64,000 nt of DNA from Dioscorea cayenensis subsp. rotundata (lineage: Eukaryota; Streptophyta; Magnoliopsida; Dioscoreales; Dioscoreaceae): contig NC_052473.1 in NCBI RefSeq assembly GCF_009730915.1, positions 18,496,100 to 18,560,099 on the forward strand, written 5' to 3'. The notes beneath the pieces were generated by a model that was not told where the DNA came from, searched no databases, and saw only the letters and a list, made by a program, of their open reading frames with translations. Shown one piece after another: positions 23,755 through 34,674 of this stretch. The first letter of the stretch is position 1; every line of letters begins with the position of its first letter. The position numbers and the translations under genes were made by a program.

Positions 23755-26507
23755 ATGTAACTCGCGGACATCAAACGCTGCGACTCGATCCTCTTTTCGT
23801 CTAGGCCGCCCAGTCGCCTTCTAATCGCGGTGATGCATGAGCGAAGCTCACGATTTCCGTCCCGAAGGCTGTCATCGTCGGGTATGGGGAATATAGCTTC
23901 ATTGTATGCCGGGTTTGTAATTGTCGGCGGTGAAAGTACCCGCTCATAAATCGATGTACGTTGGTGTGCATCGCATTATTGCTGCATGAAAGCATGTTTT
24001 GCGAGGGATACCATAAACTTGCCACCTTCGACATGAACAAGTTACGATGGCGAGATCCACGGAGTTCTTTGCGTTGGTCGATCGCTCGTAGCGATCATCG
24101 ACACAACGACCAACACGAAGATTTCGGTACGTCCTCAACAATGATCTCTAACCCGAATGTATGTCCGGGCGTAAGTAGGGTCTCCCATTTGGTCGCTTGC
24201 TCACGCCCGGGTTACATAACATGCTGCATCAACTTGAACTCGGCAAATAAGGTTAAACAAAGGCGGTGATGGTTAAATAATTACGTCAACATGTTTAAAC
24301 ATTATTGTAATTAAATAAAGCGAAATGATTAATATTTAAAAGTCGGGAAAAAGTGTAATTAAACAAAGATTGAGAATGTTTAAAGGGTAATACTAAATGT
24401 TAAGTGTAAATCAACATTCGCGAGACCTTATGGAGTCGACCATTTTCAAATCGCAGTAAATGACGAGCTTCCTTGATCCAAGCATTGAGACGACTCCGCT
24501 GACGTTCGAATACATCTCACCCCTAACGATCACCTCCGAGCGAGATAATTCGACCAATGTGCCATATCCGATTTATTAATCAACCAGGTGATGAGCTTGG
24601 GTGATATGGCTGCGAGTTCATTCACGGTATCATCGAAATCTTTAGCCGTGGATGCCCACGCAATCGCGGAAGCATATAGACCGAGCACTCCTCCCTCAAT
24701 GCCTTCCCAAGTCCGACATTGGCTTTCATAAAATTGGCCTCCAAATGTCGAAGAGCGATGCGCGTGTGGCGAAGAAGGGAAGACTCTCGCAATTGCGCTC
24801 ACAAGGCCCTTGGACCCGTCCGACACGAAGGTAATTATCTCATGATAATCTCCACCCTCGTATAAGGCATCGCCCTAACTTAGATATGAACCAAGTCGAT
24901 TGGCATCGGGTCTCGTTGTCGACTATACCGAAGGCGACGTGGAAAAAAACCATTATTACCATCTTTCCCCGTGGCACCCGATGAGTGTACCCCGATATTT
25001 TCCAAGGAGGTGGGTACCATCGAGAAAAGCTAGCTGACCTGCAAGCCCTCTTGAATCCCACAATACACGCCACGAAAGAAAAGAATGCACGTTTAAAAGC
25101 GATCACCGTCTCTCTCACGATCGCAGCTGCCAGGGTTTGTCTCGAGCCCACCTTATCCACATACCAAAGCAAAGCAGATCATAGTCGGAGATGTCAGCTG
25201 CGTCGAGGACCACCCGGGCATGCTCTTTTCCCAACCAAAGCTCGCTTGTATGGTATGTGGACACCATGTTCCCATAACGTGTCCTACGAATGTCGATGGC
25301 CTTGTCTGAGGGGACGGTCCTTGAGCTTCGAATCACTCGATGCGCTAACCCATTTTTGGGCGCTTTCGGATGTGACGCCGAACCTATGCCACCACCGCAA
25401 GTGTGTGACGGGTTGATTGTCTTGATTACGAAAAGTATTTTTTTGTTATACTCTTTTGATGCGTGAAGGCGCCAACGACAACCATCGGCAGCATTCCACG
25501 ATCGCTCGATGTTTTTACGTTCTTTATGAATTTGAAGTCAAAATTCCTTTTCGATTGCATGATTTGAAAGTACATCCCACGAAATGTTCGACACCGTCAA
25601 AAGCGTTGACGATATCCAACGACAACACTTGGAATGATCGACGAGGAAGTAAGACATCCCACGCGTCGAGAGTCGCCATGGGGATGAATGGGAGCACTCG
25701 CAGAATCTGAATTCTCGCCAACACTTCGATCGAAATGAAAAGATCAATATGTTAAGCGGAGAATATAATGTTTAGCGATAATGACAATAGTTAAAGCGTT
25801 AAATTAAATACTTAAACAATTAACTAATAACGTAAAGGACTAGTACTGATATGTTAACCAGTTGATCGGACATATTTAAACAATAATGACCCCAGAACAA
25901 GCGAAATAATTAAAAAGAAAAGGAACTTACTAACGAGTAAACCTCGTTTTCATTAGGATTCAGCAATGGCACATTTTCTGTCTCGACGACAAGATCAACT
26001 ACAGCACATTTGAAGATGGAGTGGACGTGACACATCCGATGGAAGTCAACATCGTTTTCTATTGGGCAAACCGTTTTTATATCCATACGGTGTGATGAAC
26101 TTAACCCTCGACAAGAGAAACTTCGAGACCCCATCGCTCACATATCTCATTAACACCAATTCCCAATAAGTGCGAGCAGTGAACATTAGCACTCTTCCCT
26201 CCCCGTTGAATCTAGCAATACCACAAAAAACTCTCCATAATATATCGATTCGAAAACCAAATCGTACAAAACCTAATGAAATGAAGAACAAAACGAAGGC
26301 GAGCGAAGAAGAAGTAGAAGATGTAAAGAACAAACAGCGGTCGAGCTGCGAAAACAAAAAAAGTCTGCAGATTGTATGCATAGAGGTTAGATTAGGCGTG
26401 ATGTGATTGGGCGGTATTTTTTTCCCTCCATCCCAAGGGCAAAAAGGGAAATATATGTCATTGTCGCGAGGAAGACATGTTGTCATCGTTCGAATGAAAG
26501 TTCTCAA
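23755..26507 (-). pseudogene. decayed MuDR-type transposase gene of the MULE
   Basis: Read on the minus strand from about 26507 down. 26507-25910: an N-terminal region with ENDVDFHRMCHVHSIFK. 25747-25538: a block with SPWRLSTRGMSYF, like the zinc-binding part before the transposase core. About 25170-24840: FKRAFFSFVACIVGF, then LDGTHLLGKYRGTLI in a shifted frame (first catalytic Asp about 25020), then NGFFHVAFGIVDNET. About 24826-24530: VSDGSKGLVSAIARV (second Asp) and STAKDFDDTVNEL. 24100-23950: CSCRRWQVYGIP, the SWIM zinc finger typical of MULE transposases, followed by NVHRFMSGYF. The order matches intact MULE transposases, which cut and join DNA in the nucleus. Frameshifts separate almost every block, so the gene is dead. 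Introns or gaps with TTAAAC-type words lie at 24240-24420 and 25740-25900. Confidence 0.8.
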
Positions 26508-27519
26508 CTCAACATGAGTCTACGTGTAAAGCGTCGAGCTTTTTATGTTTAAACAGATACATATAGTGTTTAAAAATAACGGTTAGCTGTTTAACTAAAA
26601 GTCTATATCATGTAAATAATATGTTATTGTTTAAATTGAATGCTTTCAGCTGACATCGCGTTGCTAGATGGGTACCTCTCGGGTCATCTGTTTAAAACAT
26701 ATTTACGTATTTTTCTTAAACACCGTTGTCATTGTTTAAAGAGTAACTTGAGTATTGTTTAACTTTTTCTATTGTTTACAATGAGCGTTTTTTGTTTCCC
26801 ACATTGTTTTTTTACTAGGTCTCTGTTTAAATTTCGAAGTTCACGATCAAATACGATTGTTTCGTTTTATTTATAAAAGATTTACAACATTTACAACATT
26901 TACAAAGATTTACAACATTTACAACATTTACTAACGTCCGCTCGGACTTTGGGACACTCACGACTCGACCCTCGTATATCGAAACAAGTGTGCATGACAT
27001 TCGAATGCTCACGGCGGTTGCATACAAGCGCATCAACTTGAACACGCAAAAGCGTACTAACATTAAAAAAAGGTTAAACAACACACATTCATGAAAACGA
27101 CTATTAATCAATGTGTCAGTGGTAGGACTTAAAGCGAGCGATCCCGATAGTTAAACACGAGCGTACTGGTTGTACTGCCGGCGTCGTTTTCTTAAAGCGT
27201 TAACGAGAAAGTCTCAAGTGGTAAATGTCAACCCCGTCTTAAAGGATGTTTCACGATCTCCCTCCTCTAGAGAATCCTCCATGATCACGCAATACGTGAA
27301 AACTTTCTTTTCATACCCAAGTCGAAATGCTCTCTTAATTGCTTTCCCGTCGTCCAGCGCGGAGAATCCTCCGCGATTCGAGCGATTATGAGAGGACTTG
27401 ACAGGCGAAAAAAAGATAGTTTAACTAGTTCGGTGATTACGGCTAATTGATTCTCAAGATAAGGAAGAAGGCTCACGAAACATCCTTTCGAGATAGAGTG
27501 GTTGTCCAGTGGGAAGAGG

Positions 27520-27566
27520 AGGAAGAGGAGGAGGAGGAGGAGGAGGATGATGAGGGACGACGAGGA
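27520..27566. repeat. (GAG)n-rich tract
   Basis: GGAGGAAGAGGAGGAGGAGG and variants, flanked on both sides by the word GTGGTTGTCCAGTGGG (about 27498 and 27566). This suggests a small duplication around a simple repeat within the MULE. Confidence 0.7.
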
Positions 27567-27619
27567 GTGGTTGTCCAGTGGGGAGGGTTCTTCACAGTTA
27601 TTTATGGTGTGAAGTCCAT

Positions 27620-28393
27620 GAGCGGTGACTCTTCGTGATCCGAGAAAAAAAGTTAAAGCATTACGATGGCAGACATTGGTCGATGAGAGCGAGCGGGATG
27701 TTCGGAAATTTATGTTACTGCGTAAGAATTAATGCCGTCATTAATTCTTACGCACGGGATACCATAACCTTTGCCACTCGCCACGTGCCACATGCCAACA
27801 ATTCGGATCAAAGCGAAAAAGATCACCGTTTTACTGCAGAGACTTTGAGAATTTACACGTTTATGAATAGTTATACATGTAAAGATAATGTTAAGCGGAG
27901 ATGGGAAGTATTAAAGCGGATATGACAATTATTAAACATATTAGTAAAAATATTTAAAGCGGATAATAGCAAATAGTTAAACATTATTTAAAAATATACA
28001 AATAGATAACCATAAGCGAGGAAAGAACTTTTACAACGAAATGAACTCATCGTAATTCTTGTTCTTCCGTCGTAATACAACTTCTACAACCATAAAGCGA
28101 GAAGGCGACAATGGCACATGCTGCGCTCGACGATAAAAATCGACTACTGACTCATTTGAAGATGAAGTGCGACTGACGATCCGATGGAAATCAATTTCAT
28201 TTTCGTTAGAAAGCCGATTTATATATTTTCGGGGTATGATAATGAGGAGAATAACAAGATGTAATGTAACTCCCTTGGCATTGTCTATCGAAACCGAGAA
28301 AAGCCCTTGAAAAGGTTGAACATGATGTGATTTGGCGCTTTCTTTCCCACTATTTTCGGTCAAAAATGGGATTTCACAACATGGACCCATTTG
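27620..28393 (-). pseudogene. second partial copy of transposase-gene sequence in the MULE
   Basis: At 28393-28031 a minus-strand block contains ENEIDFHRIVSRTSSSNESVVDFYRR and then VPLSPSRFMVVEVVL. This parallels ENDVDFHRMCHVHSIFKCAVVDL and ENVPLLNPNENEV at 26080-25920, so the transposase N-terminal exon is present twice. At about 27800-27750 a short segment reads GKGYGIPC, like the end of the SWIM finger. Between them are AT-rich stretches with TTAAAC words. This looks like an internal duplication followed by decay; a nested fragment of a sister element is the alternative. Confidence 0.6.
27719..27754. repeat. perfect hairpin: 16-bp arms, 4-base loop
   Basis: TGCGTAAGAATTAATG (27719-27734), loop CCGT, then CATTAATTCTTACGCA (27739-27754). 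All 16 pairs match. It sits inside the decayed second transposase copy and interrupts its SWIM-like motif. Confidence 0.9.
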
Positions 28394-28516
28394 AAGTGAG
28401 CAGTGGGGGGTAAAGGGAAGTTAAACACTATCGGAAGTGTCGTCAGTGGTGTGTAAAAGTAGGAGGGGGTTTTTGGGAAGTTTTGAAAATTACGAGGGGT
28501 GAACAGTAATTTTCCC

Positions 28517-28525
28517 TTTTATTTA
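28517..28525. repeat. 9-bp target site duplication, right copy (MULE)
   Basis: TTTTATTTA, identical to 18875-18883. Confidence 0.85.
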
Positions 28526-30164
28526 TTATTGAATGATAAATAAGTTTGAGTTTTTTTGTTTATAGGGGTAAAAATGTAAACAAAAAGAATAGAAGGAATA
28601 GTAGAGAGAGGAAAGAGAGATGATTTGTATTTGTTAATAGCTTTTTTCCACCTCTTTTTATAAGTGGGAGCTTTTTGACCATCTCTTTTTAACTTTTTAA
28701 GCTCAGACCACTTGAAACCTGTGAAAGAGCTCTCTCTCACACACATACACACACACACACACATTAATCCCTTTTCTTTTTCCCCCTCTCTATGCTTTGC
28801 TTTGTATTCTTCTCTCTTTATAGACTTACTAGTATTAACAGTACACACTCTTTCTCTCTATCTTTTAAAGTTTTTATTTTTTTAATGTGATTAAAGCTAC
28901 CAAGAAAAAAGTGAAAAAGCATGACTAATGACTCCCATGTTATGTCAAAAAAAAAAAAAAAACCATTAATATTGATAATAAATTAATAATAAGCAAATTG
29001 ATGAGTTATTAACAAAGCAATGCATGCATTGCATATTTGCATGGTGCATTCATTCATTCATTCAATCAATCATATTAATTAGTTTGAACTCTTAACAGTA
29101 TGAGATTGAAGTATTGTAGGGAATGAAGTAAAGCAAAACATGATTGCACACACTACTTAGTTTCACAATCCCCAAAATAGCTCCCTCTTTTATTCCCACT
29201 TTAGCCACTTTTTAATCCAAATTTATATAATTAACACATAAAAACACAAACTTTAGTTTTGGAAAGTGGGGAACAACATTCCTCAAAAGCCCCCACCTGA
29301 CATTCTCTCAATTTAAACCTATTAGAAAGGGAATTAAGGGTTGAAAAATAATGCAAAAAATAAAAAAAAAATAAAAATTAGAATAAATGTAATGTCAGAT
29401 GAATGTCAGTAAAATGTTGACAAGAAGAAGGGGCCAGGAATCAGAATGAAAGTAGAGAAAAAAAATATAAATATATATATATATATATATAAAGAAAAGC
29501 TAAAATGTCACACATCCATGTCCTCTTTATATCTTTCTCTCTTTGTTCAAGTTTTCTTTGTCACTCTTGCAAAACAAAAAGCAGTGAATGCAGTGTTACA
29601 GCACAAGACAACAACAGCAACAGCAGCAAAAACAAAAGGATAAAAAATAAATAAATTTATCAATAAAATAATTTTTTTAAAAAAAGAGATTGGATAGTGA
29701 GTTTGTGTTTGAATTTTTGTGTCTGTGTGCTTCTAATTGGAACATGCATATAAAGGGCCACACACACAACATTCTCTGTGTATATTATTATTATTATAAT
29801 AAAAATTTATATGTTTGGTTTCTTTTTAGTTTGTTTGTACACACTTTCAAATTTTTTTTCTTTGTTTTCTTTTATTAGATATTTGAAGATAGTTAACTTT
29901 TCTGATTGTCTACTTGACCTTCTAAATTTACTCTTAATTTTTTTACTTTTTTACAAAATATATTTATTAATAAATTGTTTTTTCATCATCTAATGTAATT
30001 TATTTATTTATTAAAAAATAATTAAACTATAATTACATTAAAATATAAAAAAAATAAAAACATATGCGAAAACCAATCATAACTACTAGTCATAAAGAAA
30101 ACAAATAGCAAATGGTTTGAGTCAAACTGGAGTAATCCAGTCAATGCACATTATTGTTATTGGC

Positions 30165-30202
<38 letters not shown>

Positions 30203-31081
30203 TAAAACAAATAATTTTTTTTCTAAAAAAATAAATATTTTTGAAGTTTTAATATTTTATTTCACCCAAATAAAAAAGTCAAGTATTCAAATCCTAGTTG
30301 TGAGTACTTGTCCATAATTTTTTTATTATATATATATATATAAAATCATCTATATGTATGGATTTCAATCATTTGGTATATTATCTCCATGTCATATATA
30401 TACATATATTGGAGAATGTATGAATGTAATGTATATAAAAGGTAATATACATATTGGGCACTACTTTTGAAGAGTAATGTGGAGGGATGGGATATTATGT
30501 CAGTAAAAAAAGGCATCACTCTTATAAAAGAGAGAGAGAGAGAGTGTGTGTGTGTGTCCTATTTCTATGTTTTATATGTTTAACTGCAGTGTAAAAAGGG
30601 ATTATTAGTTGTGATTTTTTTGCATGGGAGTTTGGGGTTTAAAGCAATGCTTTTTAACAAAGTATGGGACAAGTGCATGTCCATCTTTCTACTTTTGGTG
30701 TTGTTTTATATATATATATATATATATAATATATAATATGTAATTTTAAAAAAGAAAAAGAATAAACCAGAGTTCTCTTTACTATGTAACTCTCTGTGTG
30801 TTTGCAGTAAAAGCCAAAGCTGGCACTGAGAGCTCTTCTCTTTTTGTCCACCCTTTCTTTGGGTTGAGTGCAGGGAATGTCTTTTGCTTTAAAGCCTTTC
30901 TATCTGCATCTCTCTTTCACTCTATATAGATATAATATTTTTTTAAAAAATTTTTGTGTTTTCATGATTATTACAAAATATTATATATATTTATAAAAAA
31001 AAAAATCTTATTTATATTTCTCAAAAAAAAAATTAATATATTCACCGTCACCAAAATCAAAAGTTGTCAGTGAATGGGGTG

Positions 31082-31113
<32 letters not shown>

Positions 31114-31947
31114 CAAAAACTAATGCTTTGAAGGAGTATATAAACAATTGGACAATGGACAAGTATTCACTGTGAAGTTTGGTTATTTTAAAAAAAAAAA
31201 AAAACTTCTTAGTTTTAGTATTCACAAAAAGTTTTTTTTTTTCGACATTGTATTTTTTTTTCTTTTATCATAAAAAATAACTCGCATTAATAAAAATGGC
31301 TTTCAGTCTTCTAAACGATAGAAAACATATAATATTAACTGCATGGACTAAAAATAAGTTGTCAAAAAAAAAATGCAAATATTAGAAAATCTGTCTGAAA
31401 TATTTTGAAAATTTCAAAGACTTACAATTAATTTTCTTTATAAACAAATATGATTTTATATATGCTCATAAAATCTTATACATTTATAATTTGATCAGAA
31501 TAGATTAACAAACAGACACTTTTGACTTGTACCACGCTAGGTAGTAGGTACAACTTCTCACTGGAGTATCAAAGGCTTACTAGATTAGCAAAATAAAGGA
31601 ACAGTTTAACATAAATTTTTCCAAAACACAGAAATAACAGAGAGCTGTAATTTACTAAGAAATGTAACTTCACCATCACTGAGAATTCCAACTTTAGATG
31701 AACAGAGATCAATATGCAATGAAATACAGGGTGACTAATTTATCCAAAATGCCAAAAAGACATGATCTAATCTCCCAAATGATGGCTTAAGAAAAGCAAG
31801 AGGGAATAAGACATCTAAACACTGATAGAACTATATAGTACATGCAAGTATAATGGAATTTCATAAGAATTTGATACTGGGGATAAGCTTCCAGATCTGT
31901 AAGTCATCTTCTCTTCCGGGAGTTCCTAAGCGCGCAATGTCGTCTTC
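28526..31947. other. AT-rich intergenic spacer downstream of the MULE
   Basis: No gene or RNA gene recognised. Holds simple repeats: (CA)n about 28740-28765, (TA)n about 29466-29492, 30171-30198 and 30707-30730, (GA)n/(GT)n about 30527-30557, (CA)n/(TA)n about 31083-31113. The last 400 bp should include the 3' end of the minus-strand GATA gene transcript. I looked for common conserved plant microRNA sequences and saw none. Confidence 0.55.
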
Positions 31948-34674
31948 TCATATTGCATTATGCCCATTAGAGTTGATTGCTAGGGGTTGATGCTCACCTA
32001 CAGCTTCCGAGTTTCCATTCTGTAATATGTGCAGAAAAAAAGAGTTCAGAAAAACAAAAAGAAAGACGATTTACGTGAGGACATTGATGCTTCAACTGAT
32101 GATTCAGGTCTCACCACTTCCTTTGCTTCAGAAAAGGAATGCTGCGCGGATGGAGCTGGATTCTTCGAAAGGTCTCTCAGTGTTCCCTGCAAAGTCCGCG
32201 AAAACAAAATCACTTTTCGATATAATTCTTGGTGTGGTATTTGCAGAGAAAATTAACCAAGAAATGAGAATAGGTCGATGCTGTCATAAATTGTCCTCTG
32301 AAAAATAATGTATCAGGACGCAACTTGAGAAGAAGTGGAGCTAACCAGAAAGAGTCTTCTTAAATCTTAATGAGTTTTGTAAGGTGTCGATATCTAGGTC
32401 AGTTGTGTGTCACAATATGATTCGAGTCTGTTTTTAATATGCTATATGCTTCACAGGTATCTGACACAGGAATGTTTAATATAGAGAAGAAAAAGAAATC
32501 AAAATGTAGGAAGAGCATATCTAAGTCACATTATCAAAAAGAAATAAGTAAAATGACAGATTAATAATACTGCATGCTTGTGCAGAAAGACAAAACAATC
32601 AGGTCTCTTTTGATGATATTGAGTAGAGTAATAACATGGCATAGTGATATTATGTATCACATACTAAGGCAATAAACAAGAACTGTCAACAAGAATAAAG
32701 TATCAACCTTATTTGCCCACATGAGTCCACAAGCATTGCATAAGGTTCTCGGTCCATCAGGTCCACGGCGCATCATTGGCGTTGCCTTTGCGCTAATCCC
32801 ACAATGATGGCATCTGAAAGGATTTAGAAAATATCAAATATCAGTTACGGATCTTCTAAGCAACAAGAATTGAATAAACTATGTGATTCAAAATAGCAAT
32901 ATTCATGTTTTTGGATAGAATGCTAGAAAAAGGACATAACAAAGACGAGCTGACTACAATTGATTAGAAGAGTCAGAGTACAATTAATTTTAGTGCCACC
33001 AGCTTCCTTCTCATTAAACTCAATAAATGCAGAGCAAACTCGGAATGTGCTATGTGAACAGGAATATTACTTATTCACTGAGGAATATCTTCTCTCATGA
33101 CTCAAGAGAAAGAGAAAATAGATAATACTATAAGAACTTACACAGCTGATGCTTGTGGCCGATCATCAGCACTCCAACGTTGAGTAGAGTCCCATGTTGT
33201 AACAGCAGTTGTTGCATCCTCGGGTTTCGACTTTGATGATGTGAATTGGCCTTTGTTCCGTTGCATTCTGTTACAAAATGCACATGAATTAGTACATCAT
33301 AGGTAAAAATTATTAAAAATAAAAAACAATTACGATAACCATAGCCCAGTTATGTTGTCTAATCATTACTTAAAATCATTGAGGACAAAAGACAATTCGA
33401 CCACACTTAAAATGTCAGAATAACTACATCAGGAAGAAAAAGACTACAGATCAAGGCATGGTTAAGTATCGACACAATAAAATAAGAGAAGATAAATCTG
33501 AAATCAATCAAAGAGCCTAAGCATGTATATACAAGTGACCATAAACTAGAAGTTAAATGTGGGGTGGGGGATTTCCAACTGTCAACCACCAGAAGTTACA
33601 TGCAGGATAATCAACCACAAGCCACTGAGGTGAAGCAATACATCAGTCAAAGGTGGAGATTGATCAGTTTGACATCTAGAACAAAAATTATTTCATTGCA
33701 GCCTTCTATTAAAAAAATAAAAATAAAAACTCAGATGTAGCCTCTCAGCATTCCCCTAGCTAGTAGTTAGCATTACAAAGTACAAACCATAGAAATCTCA
33801 TGAATGTCAACTGTCCAAGCATTACAAGCTAGACACTTAAAAACCAAATTTTGGAAAACAAATCCAATGACACACACCACAGAAAGTATGACGTTGCGTA
33901 AAACCAACCACCGAATAAAGAATTCTGTACTGTTGCATTGCAATAAAACCAGACTAGATGAAGCATATTGAGAAGGAAACAAAATTGACATTGAAGAATT
34001 GAAATCTAACCTTAGAGCAACCTCTTTCCGAACAGTATACCGAATCTTCTTATCAAAATTCCTCTCCTTTCTCTTCTCCCTGAACCTCATCAATGAGGCA
34101 ACTCTCTGAGGGAAGTTGGAGCGCTGTAAATCACATGATAAACAAGCAAAAATCCATCAATCCATTCACAAATCACTGCCATTATACATACATCAACAGC
34201 AAGCACAACCAACTACTACCTTGTAAGGATGCGAAGAAGGTGGCATAGAACCCAACCCTCCAGCGATCTCACGCCCTCCGAGCAGCAATAACACTGCTTG
34301 AACCTGCAAAACAACTAGCTAAAATCTCATAATTGGAGACAAAATCCAAGAAACAAGTAGCAAGATCTCACCTTGTCAGGGGAAACTGAATCGAATACAT
34401 AGACCTCGCCCTGGAAAGAGAGAGTGAGTTGATTACTCGCCACCGGCGGCACGATAAGACCGATTTGGTCACTGAGGTTGGCAAGATCCGTCGGATGATC
34501 GGCGTCCATAGCCTCAACCTCGGCCACGCCATCATGCTCCTCCTCCCCATCGCTCTCCTGTCTCTCATGCGCATACATCGGCATGCCCTGCGGGTTTCCA
34601 GCACCGGCACCACCGTCCATCGCCTTCGCCGGCCCCAGCTTCACTTCTCCGGTGGCGATAGGGTTCTCGCTCAT
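31948..34674 (-). CDS. TIFY-CCT-GATA zinc-finger transcription factor (GATA24/25/28-like)
   Basis: Seven exons (876 nt, 291 aa): 34372-34674, 34220-34303, 34011-34123, 33142-33267, 32708-32813, 32115-32186, 31948-32019. Class-C plant GATA factors (ZIM / ZML) bind GATA sites in the nucleus. Domains in order: an acidic N terminus; a TIFY domain from about residue 81 ([20 protein letters not shown], reaching into exon 2 at VLLLLGG); a CCT domain about 136-178 ([20 protein letters not shown]); a GATA finger CX2CX20CX2C with Cys210, 213, 234 and 237 (ending [13 protein letters not shown]). Length agrees with the family (about 300 aa). The ATG at 34674 (MSENP) was chosen; no earlier in-frame ATG is near. 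The exon 6 donor is the least certain: GTGAG at 32114 keeps frame to the last exon, while a GTAA site about 60 nt from the acceptor would give a short, shifted tail. Confidence 0.9.

Larger units (their letters stand above)
18884..28516. mobile_element. Mutator-like element with Ulp1-type cargo (KI-MULE-like), 9.6 kb
   Basis: Bounded by a perfect 9-bp direct duplication TTTTATTTA (18875-18883 and 28517-28525), the duplication length of Mutator elements. The ends are loose inverted repeats: left GTGGAAATTGCC, right reverse-complemented GGGAAAATTACT, and an exact 17-base inverted match CCCAAAAACCCCCTCCT at 18952-18968 and 28461-28477. Inside are a plus-strand DUF1985/Ulp1-like protease gene and a minus-strand MuDR-type transposase with SWIM zinc finger, both frame-broken, plus a second partial copy of transposase sequence near the right end. 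MULEs carrying Ulp1-like genes are known in plants (Kaonashi/KI type). The coding blocks are GC-richer than the surroundings. The intact target duplication argues for a single insertion that has since decayed. Confidence 0.9.

Noticed and set aside
28660..30900. Possible microRNA precursor in the spacer upstream of the GATA gene
   Set aside because: No conserved mature microRNA word and no long fold-back arms seen by eye.
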